DNA from: Ideonella_A sp963843805
Lineage (GTDB): Bacteria; Pseudomonadota; Gammaproteobacteria; Burkholderiales; Burkholderiaceae_C
DNA length: 64,000 nucleotides
Assembly (NCBI GenBank): GCA_963843805.1
Contig: CAWJLY010000001.1
Location: 62,001-126,000 of the forward strand
Direction: 5' to 3'
The notes beneath the pieces were generated by a model that saw only the letters and a list, made by a program, of their open reading frames with translations, had not been told where the DNA came from and ran no database searches. Position 1 is the first letter of the stretch. Each line of letters begins with the position of its first letter. The translations under genes were made by a program, and so were the position numbers. Below, piece by piece: positions 1 through 8,809 of this stretch.

Positions 1-460
1 AGTCGTCGGGCAAGACGATTCCGGACGATGTTTCCACATGCGGCGCAAAGACGAGATCGGGCCGCTGCTCACGAATGGCTGCCACCACTTCGTCGATCGG
101 CGCCGGGGCAAAAGCCCCCTGAGCGCCAGGTTCGACTCGGCGGGCCATCAGCACGGTCGATTTCGACGGGATCGATCCCGCTTCGAAGATCTGCGTCCAA
201 CGGTAGCTGAACCATCCGTTGCGCAACACCATGCAGTGCTGGCCGCCAGCAAACTGGCGCGCCACCGCTTCCATGCCGAAACTGCCGCTGCCGGGAATGA
301 CCACCGCCGAACGGGCCGAATAGACCGACTTCAGGATAGCGGACACACCGCGCATCACCGCCTGGAAATTTTCCGACATGTGATTGAGCGCCCGGTCGGT
401 GTAGACAACCGAATACTCGAGCAGCCCCTCGGGGTCCACGTTGGGCAGCAATCCTGGCAT
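1..460 (-). CDS. Class-V aminotransferase (alanine/serine-glyoxylate type), 3' truncated
   Basis: The leftward reading frame is open from the ATG at 460 to the window edge, so only the first 153 residues are present. A GGAG ribosome-binding site lies just upstream. The segment VIPGSGSFGMEAVARQF followed by VLRNGWFSYRWTQIFE is typical of the PLP-dependent alanine-glyoxylate / serine-glyoxylate / 2-aminoethylphosphonate aminotransferase superfamily, which moves amino groups onto glyoxylate or pyruvate. The PLP lysine lies beyond the edge, so the substrate cannot be fixed. Confidence 0.8.
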   Translation of the reverse strand, partial: MPGLLPNVDPEGLLEYSVVYTDRALNHMSENFQAVMRGVSAILKSVYSARSAVVIPGSGSFGMEAVARQFAGGQHCMVLRNGWFSYRWTQIFEAGSIPSKSTVLMARRVEPGAQGAFAPAPIDEVVAAIREQRPDLVFAPHVETSSGIVLPDD

Positions 461-601
461 GTTCGGCTCCGATCTGAATGCGCAATCCGCTCGGCTGCCT
501 GTGCAAGCGCTGCCGTGACTGGATTGAACCACAGTACGGCTGCGAGCCGCATGGGTCAGGTTCGGCGCAATAAAGCCGCGCCGATGCGCAGCCTTCCCCG
601 A

Positions 602-1087
602 TCACCCGGTGATCTGCGCCATCAACTCCTGCTTGCGCGCGGCAATCTGCTCACCGAGTTGCAGCATGTCGAGCTTGGTCGCCTTGGCCTTCTTGAACAT
701 TTCGTTCTGCTCTTCCTTCACGTGATGCTTGACATACTCGGACATGACCTTGATCTTGGCGTCGAACATCTCGCCGTCCGGTTCCACGCCCTGAACCTGC
801 GCGATCAGATCCTTCAGCGTCGCATGCTCGACAGTCGCCTCGGGCACCAGCTCCTTGTCCTTCAGGGCCTGCTTGACGGCGGGATAGAAAATTTCCTCCT
901 CGACCTGAGCATGCACAGTCAGTTCGTTGCAGATCTGCTCGACCAGGCCCCGCTTCTTCGACGTCGAGCGAGTACTTTCATACTGCGCGAACAGTTCGCT
1001 GACCTTCTTGTGGTCGGCGCGCAGCAGTGCCGTGGCGTCCTGCGCCTTGGTGGCTCCATTCACTGACTTGCTCTTGCTCGTGGCCAT
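602..1087 (-). CDS. Hemerythrin HHE-domain protein
   Basis: A 161-residue soluble protein with a four-helix HHE pattern. Candidate di-iron ligands are H26 (ADHKK), H59 and the following EEE (VHAQVEEE), H88 (VEHAT) and the H121/H122 pair (VKHHVKEEQ). Family members bind a non-haem di-iron centre and act in oxygen, NO or iron-stress handling; the exact role is not readable from sequence. A Lys/Ser-rich N-terminus precedes the first helix. It stands alone, leftward, with a 216-bp gap to the divergent DsrE-like gene. Confidence 0.85.
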   Translation of the reverse strand: MATSKSKSVNGATKAQDATALLRADHKKVSELFAQYESTRSTSKKRGLVEQICNELTVHAQVEEEIFYPAVKQALKDKELVPEATVEHATLKDLIAQVQGVEPDGEMFDAKIKVMSEYVKHHVKEEQNEMFKKAKATKLDMLQLGEQIAARKQELMAQITG

Positions 1088-1303
1088 GGTTTACTTCCTT
1101 CGGATGAATGGTTGGGGTGGGGTGTCGAGATCGTCGACGGTGGCGCCGCTTCAACGCTGATCCCGGCTGACAGACCTGTTCGCTCGGTGCGGTACAACGT
1201 GGCTTCCAACTGCGCCGGTCGATGCAGAATGATGCGAAATAGCCCTGACAAGCAGGGTCGGCGCCCTGATCGAAATGAAGTAGGACAAGACCCCTCAAAA
1301 ACA

Positions 1304-1789
1304 ATGATGACCAACAGACGACGCATCCTCACCGCGCTGCCGCTGCTTGGCGTCGCGTCCGGCCCGGTACGCGCACAGCGCACCGGCACCGAGCGCAAGA
1401 AGAGCGAACGATTGCCAGGCGACCCGCCCGAACACAAGCTCGTCTACCAACTGAACCAGGCCGGCGACGAGCATCTGTCGCATGTGCTGAACTCGATCGG
1501 CGCGGTGATCGGGCGTTATGGCGACAACGTGGCCATCGCCGTGGTTGCGTTCGGGCCGGGCATCCACCTGCTGGGCAAAAGCCCCAAGCGTCCCGTCTCC
1601 GACGAGCTTCGAGCTCGAGCAAAGAGCCAGGCCGTGTCTTACCGCGTGCGTTTCATCGCCTGCGGCAACACCATGAAAACGCTCGACTGGACGGCGCAGG
1701 ACATGGTCGATTTTGCCGAAGTCGAGGAGGTCGGCGCCGCCACCTTGATGGAGCTTCAGGAACAGGGCTACGCCTATATTGCCTGGTAG
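1304..1789 (+). CDS. DsrE/DsrF-like protein with Tat signal
   Basis: A 161-residue protein. The start is taken at the ATG at 1304 because it begins a twin-arginine export signal (NRRRILTALPLLG) ending near an Ala-X-Ala-like site. A longer in-frame ORF starts at 1112 but adds non-conserved residues. The body (KLVYQLNQAG, NSIGAVIGRYG, IAVVAFGPGI, then FIACGNTM) fits the DsrE-like fold used in intracellular sulfur relay and related periplasmic proteins. The C of ACGNTM is the only candidate reactive cysteine. Function beyond the fold is unknown. Confidence 0.75.
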   Translation: MMTNRRRILTALPLLGVASGPVRAQRTGTERKKSERLPGDPPEHKLVYQLNQAGDEHLSHVLNSIGAVIGRYGDNVAIAVVAFGPGIHLLGKSPKRPVSDELRARAKSQAVSYRVRFIACGNTMKTLDWTAQDMVDFAEVEEVGAATLMELQEQGYAYIAW

Positions 1790-1862
1790 GGCCGCGCCGA
1801 CCAGCCGCCGCGCAACCGGCCCGGCGTATGCTGCGCCGACTCCACCAGCACGCTTGTCGATC

Positions 1863-2894
1863 ATGCATTCGAAGATTCCTGCCACCCTCATTGCCGGCGA
1901 TGGCATCGGCCCCGAAATCATGGCGGCCACCACCGCCGTCCTCGATGCGCTGGGCGCACCGTTCGAGTGGGACCGCCAGACGGCCGGCCTTGGCGGCGTG
2001 CAGTCGGTCGGTGATCCGCTCCCGCAGGCCACGCTCGACAGCATCCGGGGTACCCGACTGGCGCTCAAGGGGCCACTCGAAACACCTTCCGGCGGTGGCT
2101 TTCGCAGCTCCAACGTTCGGCTTCGCGAAGAGTTCCAGCTGTACGCCAACCTGCGGCCGGCGCGCACCATCATTCCAGGCGGCCGATTCGACAACATCGA
2201 TCTGCTCGTCGTGCGCGAAAACCTCGAAGGCCTCTACATCGGCCACGAGCACTACATCCCGATCGGCGACGACCCGCATGCGGTGGCGATGGCCACTGGC
2301 GTCAATACCCGCCAGGGCAGCCTGCGCCTGCTCGAGTTTGCCTTCGATCAGGCCATCGCGCGCGGCCGAAAGAAGGTCACCATCGTGCACAAGGCGAACA
2401 TCATGAAGGCCTTGACCGGCATCTTCCTGGATGCCGCGCGAGACTTGCATGCACGGAAATTCAAGGACCGGATCGTGATGGACGAGGTGATCGTCGATGC
2501 CTGTGCGATGAAGCTGGTACTCGATCCCTGGCAGTTCGACGTGCTGGTCACGACCAATCTGTTCGGCGACATCCTGTCTGATCTGGTGGCCGGTCTGGTC
2601 GGCGGGCTCGGCATGGCGCCTGGCGCCAACATCGGCGCCGATGCGGCGATCTTCGAAGCCGTCCACGGCTCGGCACCCGACATCGCCGGCAAGGGCCTCG
2701 CCAATCCGACCGCACTGTTGCTGGCTGCTGCGCTGATGCTCGAACACTGCAAGTTGCCCGATCTGGCGGCTCGCCTGCGACGTGCCATCGATGCCACCCT
2801 CAATCTCGACCAGGTTCGCACCGGCGATCTGGGCGGCGCCGCCAGCACTGCCGAATACACGCAGGCGCTGCTCAAGCGAATCGGGCGCGGATGA
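1863..2894 (+). CDS. NAD-dependent isocitrate dehydrogenase-type beta-decarboxylating dehydrogenase
   Basis: A 343-residue member of the isocitrate / isopropylmalate / tartrate dehydrogenase family. Substrate-binding segments FRSSNVRLREEFQLYANLRP and VVRENLEGLYIG are of the isocitrate type. The family signature NLFGDILSDLVAGLVGGLG carries the metal-binding aspartates near residue 235. The expected reaction is oxidative decarboxylation of isocitrate with NAD+; tartrate or homoisocitrate is a lesser possibility. The ATG at 1863 is chosen because MHSKIPATLIAGDGIGPE begins the Rossmann-like core; an upstream in-frame ATG overlaps the preceding gene. Confidence 0.85.
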   Translation: MHSKIPATLIAGDGIGPEIMAATTAVLDALGAPFEWDRQTAGLGGVQSVGDPLPQATLDSIRGTRLALKGPLETPSGGGFRSSNVRLREEFQLYANLRPARTIIPGGRFDNIDLLVVRENLEGLYIGHEHYIPIGDDPHAVAMATGVNTRQGSLRLLEFAFDQAIARGRKKVTIVHKANIMKALTGIFLDAARDLHARKFKDRIVMDEVIVDACAMKLVLDPWQFDVLVTTNLFGDILSDLVAGLVGGLGMAPGANIGADAAIFEAVHGSAPDIAGKGLANPTALLLAAALMLEHCKLPDLAARLRRAIDATLNLDQVRTGDLGGAASTAEYTQALLKRIGRG

Positions 2895-2949
2895 CGCCCG
2901 TCGATTGCGACGCCGGGTCGCCGCGCCAGATCCCCCAGGCGTCGTCATC

Positions 2950-4137
2950 TTGAGCCGGGAACGCCCGAGCGTCGGGCTGATCGCCAATCTGCTGGCGCAG
3001 ATTTCCTTCGGCCTGCTGGCCATGACGCTGTGCATTCCGTCGATGCAGGAATGGGGAACCATCTTCGGCAGCAGCCAGGCCAAGGTGCAGCTGACATTCA
3101 GCGCCTACCTGATCGCCTATGGCTTGTTGCAGCTGGTCTACGGGCCGCTGTCGGATCGCCTGGGAAGAAAGCCGGTGCTGATGGCCGGGCTGCTGCTGGC
3201 CGGTGTCGGCTCAGTGGCCGCAGCACTGGCTTCGCAATTGCCGATGCTGATTGCCGCTCGCATCGTCCAGGGAGCCGGCGCTGCCGCCGGCATGGTGGTC
3301 GGGCGGGCCATGGTGCAGGATCTTTTCGAGGGGCCGCAGCGAACCCGGGTGATGGCGTATGTCGGGATGGTGATGGGCATTTGCCCACCGATTGCAACGA
3401 TCGTTGGCGGACAGTTGCATGTCAGGCTGGGCTGGCAGGCCAATTTCGTCCTGCTGGCGCTGCTCGCGGCGGGCTTGCTGGTCACCGCATGGCGCGGACT
3501 TCCTGATCGCGGGCCGGCCGCTGTCGCACCGTCGAACTGGCTCGGCAGCATGGCCGGCGCCTATCGGCGATTGTTCGGCGAGCCTCGTTTTCTGCTCTAC
3601 GTGAGCGTTGTTTCGCTGACCACGGCGACGTTTTATGCATTCCTTGCGGGCGCCCCACTGGTGCTCGGCAGCCAGGGCGTCGGGCCGGAGCGGATCGGCT
3701 TCTACATCATGGTGGTCCCGCTGTCGTACATCGTCGGCAACTACCTGACAAGCCGCCTGATCCATCGATCCGGCGAGCGCCGGATGATGGGCTTCGGGCA
3801 AGTCGCCACCCTGTCCGGCATCACGCTGATGCTGGGGATCGCGCTGGCGGGCTTCAACAACCCGCTGGCGTTCACCTTGCCGCTGGTCATGCTCGGCATC
3901 GGTCACGGCTTTCTTCAGCCGCCCGGCCTTGCCGGCACCGTCAGCCTGTTGCCGGCCCTGGCCGGCTCGGCTGCTGCGGTCGCGGGGCTGATGCAGCAAC
4001 TGATGGGTGCAGCAGGCGCCTTCGCGGTCGGCTTGTTCGACCACGATGGTGCGGTCAACCTCGGCTGGCTGATGCTGGCAATCGCCAGCACGGCGCTGCT
4101 GGCGCAGCTTGCACTGCATCGCAATCGACCCCGTTGA
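2950..4137 (+). CDS. Bcr/CflA-family MFS drug-resistance transporter
   Basis: About 395 residues with 12 predicted membrane segments. The MFS loop 2-3 motif is GPLSDRLGRKPVLMAG, followed by the Bcr/CflA-type ARIVQGAGAAAGMVVGRAMVQD. Such proteins export bicyclomycin-like drugs, chloramphenicol or small peptides by proton antiport. No ATG lies close before the first membrane helix, so the TTG at 2950 (LSRERPSVG) is proposed. An ATG at 2782 lies inside the upstream dehydrogenase gene and is unlikely. The gene follows the dehydrogenase by 55 bp and may be co-transcribed. Confidence 0.8.
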   Translation: MSRERPSVGLIANLLAQISFGLLAMTLCIPSMQEWGTIFGSSQAKVQLTFSAYLIAYGLLQLVYGPLSDRLGRKPVLMAGLLLAGVGSVAAALASQLPMLIAARIVQGAGAAAGMVVGRAMVQDLFEGPQRTRVMAYVGMVMGICPPIATIVGGQLHVRLGWQANFVLLALLAAGLLVTAWRGLPDRGPAAVAPSNWLGSMAGAYRRLFGEPRFLLYVSVVSLTTATFYAFLAGAPLVLGSQGVGPERIGFYIMVVPLSYIVGNYLTSRLIHRSGERRMMGFGQVATLSGITLMLGIALAGFNNPLAFTLPLVMLGIGHGFLQPPGLAGTVSLLPALAGSAAAVAGLMQQLMGAAGAFAVGLFDHDGAVNLGWLMLAIASTALLAQLALHRNRPR

Positions 4138-4168
4138 ACGGCTGCAAGCTGCGCAGCTCAGGGCGACG

Positions 4169-4315
4169 CTGAACAAGTCCCCGCGGGTGCGCGCGCCTCG
4201 AGTCGGGATGCCCTGCGAGGCGCAAACCGCAGCCATAGCCCCAGCTATGGCGAGGATTTGCAACGCTGCAGGGCGCCCGAATCGAGGATGCGCGCGCCGC
4301 GAGGGACTTGTTCAG
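4169..4315. repeat. 147-bp imperfect palindrome
   Basis: The left end CTGAACAAGTCCC is matched by GGGACTTGTTCAG at the right end. Complementarity continues inward through the ACC/GCGCGCGC and TCGGG segments to a central CCATAG-CCCAG-CTATGG hairpin. It could fold as one long stem. It has no coding potential and lies directly before the IS110-family element, 35 bp from its proposed left inverted repeat. This looks like a dispersed intergenic repeat or miniature element; copy number cannot be judged from one window. Confidence 0.7.
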
Positions 4316-4445
4316 ATGGTATGGGCGCCTCCCCCCGGCAACGGGACGTGTAGCGGAGGCTCCAGGCAGTGGGTGGATCCTCCGATGACGGCATCGATGT
4401 GCCAAAGTGGAGATTCGACTCAACCACTGAACCGGAGGATCCATC

Positions 4446-5464
4446 ATGGAGCTTACTGTCATCGCAATCGATATCGCCAAGAAGGTGTTCCAACTTCACT
4501 GGGTTGAAGCTGAATCTGGAAGCATCGAGCGACTCAAGCTCAAGCGAGCTCAAATGCTGCCGTGGTTTGCCAACCGACAGCCGTCCGTCGTGATGATGGA
4601 AGCCTGCGGCGGCGCTCACGAGTGGGGGCGGCAGCTGGTCAAACTCGGGCACGTTGTGCGTCTCTTGCCGGCGAAGACGGTGCGTCCGTTCGTGCAGCGC
4701 AACAAGAGCGATGCTGCCGACGCCCAGGGGATCTGGTCTGCGGGCCAACAGCCAGGCGCGAAGTTCGTCGCGGTCAAGAACGATGCCCAGCAGGTCGTGC
4801 TGTCGTTGCACCGAATCCGCGCGCAGCTCATGAAGATGCGCATCATGCAGACCAACGAAGTCAGAGGGCTGCTCTACGAATTCGGCATCGTGCTGTCGGA
4901 AGGTCACGCTGCGTTGATGAAGGAGTTGCCTGGCGCCATGTTGCAGGCGCAAGACGGCTGCCTGCGATGCTGATCGACAGCCTGGATGAGCAGCTCAGAC
5001 GGATCAAGGGACTGGAAGCGGACATCGGGGCGATCGAACGCCGACTGTCGCAACAGCTTCGTGATACGCCGGCGTGCAAGACGGTGGCGCAGATTCCCGG
5101 CGTAGGGCTGATAACAGCAACGGCGATCGTGGCAAGCATGGGCTCGCCGGCGGCATTCAAGGACGCGCGCGAATTCGCGGCCTGGATTGGCCTGGTGCCC
5201 AGACAGACCGGCACCGGTGGGCGGATCAGGCAACTCGGGATCAGCAAACGCGGAGATGCGTATCTGCGAACCTTGCTGATGCACGGGGCCAGATCCATCG
5301 TCCGCTCCGATCGAGCGGCAAACTGGCCGTGGCTGAGCGAAATGTTGAAGCGCCGACCCTACAGCGTCGTCGTCGCAGCGGTGGCGAACAAGTTGGCCAG
5401 GACGATCTGGGCCGTGCTGGCCAGAGGACAGGAGTGGCGGCCTCAGGCCTGGAATGCGGCCTGA
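4446..5464 (+). pseudogene. IS110/IS1111-type transposase, one frameshift
   Basis: The N-terminal RuvC-like DEDD domain (AIDIAKKVFQLHW, MMEACGGAHEWGR, RNKSDAADAQ) reads from 4446 and stops at 4973. The C-terminal Tnp_IS110 domain (QIPGVGLITATAIVASMG, AAWIGLVPRQTGTGG, ISKRGDAYLRTLLMHGARS) continues in another frame to 5464. One missing base near 4957 (within GACGGCTGCC) explains the break; repaired, the protein would have about 340 residues, a normal length. It is either an inactivated copy or carries a sequence error, like other single indels in this window. Confidence 0.85.
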
Positions 5465-5700
5465 AAAGACCGACGGAACAGACGAACAAAAGACGAAATT
5501 TAAGGAGAGCAAGCGACCACGCGTGTGATGGGTCAGACAGGTCGGACCGGGACGAGGACACTCCGATAAGGCTTCAAGAGCTTCGAGCTCGATGTTCAGA
5601 TGGGAACCTCGTCGGCGAATGCCATCAGGGCCAGCAAGCTGTCTCGCTTGCACAACAGGCCGGATATAAGCTTGCAGCCCTGCCTCCTGCTTCCATCTCA
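5465..5700 (+). other. Non-coding right end of the IS, candidate bridge-RNA region
   Basis: About 235 bp between the transposase stop and the proposed right end carry no ORF. Several short complementary blocks are present (GGTCAGACAGGTCGGACC, CTTCAAGAGCTTCGAGCTCG, AGCAAGCTGTCTCGCTTGC). In IS110-family elements, structured bridge RNAs specifying target and donor come from the non-coding end, and in the IS1111 subgroup this is the downstream end. That an RNA is made here is inference from position and foldability only. Confidence 0.3.
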
Positions 5701-5746
5701 ACGAAAAATCACTTGCGATCCGGGAGGCGCCCATATAAGCGTTGCC

Positions 5747-6310
5747 TTAGGGCTCGGCGATGTCGATTCGCATCTGCACTGCCTCGGCGGTGGTCACCGA
5801 TGGTTTGCCAAGCTTCGCAGCGGGCACGCCGATCGAGCGCAGGTGGCGCTGAATACGCGTCGCCCGCTGCACGCCGAGTGACTTTCTGCCGGCGCCGCCG
5901 TCTTCTGGCGCAGCGATCATCGCCAAATTCGAATACGGCAGCCGCCGCAAACTTTGCGCCAGCTTGTCGAGAACGGCAGCCAGCGCGGGCCGGATGCGGG
6001 TCGAGCCGGTGTCGAAGCAATGTTGGCGCGGTATATCGATGGTCATCGAATGGGTGCCGCGCAGCGAAATGGTCACCGGCGTGCCTTCGAACCACGATTG
6101 CAGCCATTGGCGTTCGACGACCAGCTCAGCCGGCAATGCGGCGCGTTGGTTGGCAGGGTTGATCGTGACCGCGGGCGGCGGTTGACCGCCCTGCACGACC
6201 GGCGCGGCACCGGGCGGCGCCACCACCGACGCGCAGCCGCCCATTGCCGCCAGCAGCATGGCGACCAGGCAGGCGCGCAATTCGACGCATCGCTTCGAGG
6301 TAAAGGCCAT
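5747..6310 (-). CDS. Hypothetical lipoprotein with OmpA-like C-terminus
   Basis: A 187-residue protein starting at the ATG at 6310. The N-terminal hydrophobic segment LVAMLLAAMGGC has a lipobox-like cysteine near residue 26, so it is probably lipidated and membrane-anchored. The C-terminal half (FDTGSTRIRPALAAVLDKLAQSL then RATRIQRHLRSIGV) resembles a divergent OmpA-like fold, though peptidoglycan-binding residues are not clear. Its ATG overlaps the stop of the preceding methyltransferase gene (TGATG), indicating translational coupling. Specific function unknown. Confidence 0.6.
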   Translation of the reverse strand: MAFTSKRCVELRACLVAMLLAAMGGCASVVAPPGAAPVVQGGQPPPAVTINPANQRAALPAELVVERQWLQSWFEGTPVTISLRGTHSMTIDIPRQHCFDTGSTRIRPALAAVLDKLAQSLRRLPYSNLAMIAAPEDGGAGRKSLGVQRATRIQRHLRSIGVPAAKLGKPSVTTAEAVQMRIDIAEP

Positions 6311-6944
6311 CACCGGGCTCGCCCGTGGATCACATACACGCCGCCAAGGACGAGGCGGCGAAATTGCAGGTCGTCGAGCCGGCTGGCCAACATGCTCCAA
6401 GGCGCGCCCAGCCCGTTGAACGAGGTGACCGACAGCGCCGCCGCGCCCCAGACGAACAAGTTGACCGGCAGCGCCCAGGGCGGCGCCCAGCACAGGCCAG
6501 TGGCAACCACCGATGCACCGCGGCGCAACCGCGGCAACAAGTGATCGAGCGCATCGGCACGGCGCAGGATGTCGTGAGTGAAATGGAACAGCGCGGCATC
6601 GGCCGGTGGCCCGTCGATCACCGCCTCCTCGGCCGGCGAACATACCAAGCGCACATTGGCGTAGCCGGCCTCGACAACCCGCTGCTGTGCCTGCTCGATC
6701 ATCTCGGGGCACTGCTCGACGCCGATGATTTTCCCGTCCGCTGCCAACCCCCTGGTTCAAGCGCGCGAGGCTGAGACCGGTTCCACAACCGACATCGAGC
6801 ACCGTCTGCCCGCGATCGCAGCCCAAGGCTGTCGATCGCGAGCAGGCGGATCGGCTCGAATGCAGCCAGTTGCAGGTCGTAGCTGGACGAGCGCCGACGA
6901 TACTGCAGCAGCGCGGCATCGCGGTCCGGCGCGTCGCGTCGCAT
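6310..6944 (-). CDS. Class I SAM-dependent methyltransferase, frameshifted as read
   Basis: Three overlapping frames join into one methyltransferase of about 210 residues. The SAM-binding motif I VLDVGCGTGLSLARL lies in one frame and the motif II region GKIIGVEQCPEMIEQAQQRV continues in another up to the stop at 6310. Two indels are needed, one before motif I and one after it. A C-terminal hydrophobic stretch (WALPVNLFVWGAAALSV) suggests membrane association. The substrate is unknown. It is coupled to the downstream lipoprotein gene. Confidence 0.65.
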
Positions 6945-7064
6945 GGGCGAGGCTTCATGCGGGTCTTGATGGATTCGGCCCGACCTTAGCGCCGCGATCG
7001 CGGATGAACAGGGGACGAGCGAAACAATTCGTCAGCAGCCCGGCACCTCGAGTTTCAGTCACGG

Positions 7065-7096
7065 ATATACTTGTATATGCAATTGTCGCTACAATT
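7065..7096. promoter_or_regulatory. Two palindromes upstream of marR, candidate operators
   Basis: ATATAC-TT-GTATAT (7065-7078) and AATTGT-CGCT-ACAATT (7081-7096) are perfect two-fold palindromes in the short AT-rich gap before the MarR-type gene at 7102. MarR dimers bind palindromes of this size and usually repress their own gene, so autoregulation of the marR-MFS operon is likely. The second site sits against the start codon. Confidence 0.55.
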
Positions 7097-7101
7097 TCAC
7101 C

Positions 7102-7573
7102 ATGGACTCCCGATTGCCTCCTCTTGAACTCAACCGGCTTCGAGGTTGCACCAATTTCAAGCTGCGCCAGCTGGTGCGCCGGGTCAGTCGCCTCTACGAC
7201 GAGGAGCTGGCGAAGTGCGGCCTGAAAACGACCCAGTATTCGCTGCTGTCGACCGTGCTGAGGCTGGGGCCGATCCGCCCGGGCGATCTGGCGCGCACGA
7301 TGACGATGGACGCATCGACGCTGACACGCAATCTGAAGCCGCTGATCAGCGCCGGCTGGGTCGTGCTCGGCGCCGGTGAAGACGGCCGCAGCCGGCTGGT
7401 CAGCATCACCGACGAGCGGACGAGAAAAACGCAGCGAGGCGCAACGGCACTGGCGGGTCGCCCAGGAGTCGCTGAACGAACTGCTCGGCACCGATCGCGT
7501 CGGCGTGCTGCACCAGCTGATCGACGAATCGATGGCGCAGCTCGATACCCGAGCGGAGGGAGAACAGCGATGA
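7102..7573 (+). CDS. MarR-family transcriptional regulator, one frameshift
   Basis: A winged-helix regulator of about 156 residues. The DNA-binding part is seen as TTQYSLLSTVLRLGPIRPGDLARTMTMDASTLTRNLKPLISAGWV. The wing DGRSRLVSITD leads into an indel near 7418; the conserved continuation GREKRSEAQRHWRVAQESL runs to the stop at 7573 in another frame. Such proteins sense small ligands and repress efflux genes. The next gene starts within its 3' end, so it likely controls the MFS and MATE transporters that follow. Confidence 0.8.
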
Positions 7574-8806
7574 CTGAACACAGCCGGGCGGCGGCCGCGA
7601 CAATGGGGCATGCTGGCTGGTGCTGATCGCCGCTGCCGGCACCTTCGCGATGACGATGGGTACCCGCCAGACCATGGGGCTGTTTCTCGGTCCGCTCAAT
7701 ACTTCGACCCAGCTCGGCATCGGCAGCATCAGCCTGGCGTTCGCATTCGGTCAGCTGTGGTGGGGGCTGACGCAGCCGTTCGCCGGCGCGATGGCCGACC
7801 GCGTCGGCGCCGGTCGGGTGCTGTTCGGCGGCGTCGCGCTGGTCGCCGTCGGCACCTTCATCACACCGCTGATGACCAGCACCGCCGGGCTGATTTTCTG
7901 CGATCGGCGTGCTCGCCGCGGGCGGCGCCGGCATGGCCGGGCCGGCGGTCCTGATGGCGACCACCGCGCGCCTGATTCCGCCCGAGCGGCGCGGCCTGGC
8001 CACCGGCATCGTCAATGCCGGCGGATCGGCCGGGCAGTTTCTGATGGCGCCGATCGCCGGCGCGCTGATCTCGGGCTCGGCTGGGTCGGCGCGATGCAGG
8101 TCGCTCGGCCTGCTGGTGCTGCTCGCCCTGCCGGCCGCCTTCGTATTGCGCGGCCTGGGTGCGCAGCCGTCGCCACGGCCGCTGCGTCGGCGCCGGCCAG
8201 CGCTCGGCACCATGGCAGCGATCCGCGAGGCGCTGCGCAACCCGAGCTACCTGATGCTGGCGGGCGGATTTTTCGTCTGCGGTTTTCATGTCGCCTTTCT
8301 GGCCACCCACCTGCCCGGCGTGATCGCGTCGTGCGGCCTGCCGTTGCAGTACGGCGCCTGGTCGCTGGCGATGCTCGGCCTGTTCAATATCGTCGGCAGC
8401 GTGGCCATGGGCTGGGCGGTCGGCCGCTGGCGAATGAAATCATTGCTGTCGCTGGTCTACGCGGCGCGCGGCCTGGCGGTGCTGGTCTTCCTGCTGGCGC
8501 CGAAGACCGGCGTGGTCGTGCTGATCTTCGCCGCAGTGATGGGGCTGACGTTTCTGTCGACCGTTCCGCCGACCGCCGGGCTGGTCGCCAAATTCTTCGG
8601 CACCCGCCAATATGGCGACGCTGTTCGGCATCGTGATGCTGACCCACCAGATCGGCGGCTTCTTCGGCGCCTGGCTGGGCGGCAGGGTATTCGAGGCGAC
8701 CGGAAGCTACAACTGGATCTGGTACATCGACATCGTGCTGGCGGCCGGCGCGGCACTGATCCATCTGCCGATCCGCGAAGCGCAGCTGGTTCGCGCGACG
8801 GCCTGA
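7570..8806 (+). CDS. MFS transporter, several frameshifts
   Basis: A 12-segment major facilitator of about 410 residues whose pieces lie in three frames. They are TFAMTMGTRQTMGLFLGPLN to GTFITPLMTSTAGLIF, then LAAGGAGMAGPAVLMATTARLIPPERRGLATGI through LAKFFGTRQYG, and finally MATLFGIVMLTHQIGGFFGAWLGG to the stop. Indels are inferred near 7610, 7905 and 8612. The type resembles nitrate/sugar-acid or drug MFS proteins; the substrate cannot be given. The ATG at 7570 overlaps the marR stop. Confidence 0.75.
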
Positions 8807-8809
8807 GCA

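Larger units (their letters stand above)
4350..5700 (+). mobile_element. IS110-family insertion sequence, IS1111 type
   Basis: The element is defined by the transposase plus candidate subterminal inverted repeats GGAGGCTCCAGGCAG (4355-4369) and CTGCCTCCTGCTTCC (5680-5694), which pair at about 11 of 15 positions. A second short inverted pair, GGATCCTCCG and CGGAGGATCC (near 4375 and 4432), precedes the transposase. Subterminal repeats and a longer non-coding right end are characteristic of the IS1111 subgroup. Exact termini and target duplication cannot be set, since this family usually makes none. Confidence 0.65.

Noticed and set aside
5747..6958. A 403-residue leftward ORF
   Set aside because: It joins a shifted methyltransferase frame to the lipoprotein; the two genes overlap at TGATG and the fusion is produced by an indel.
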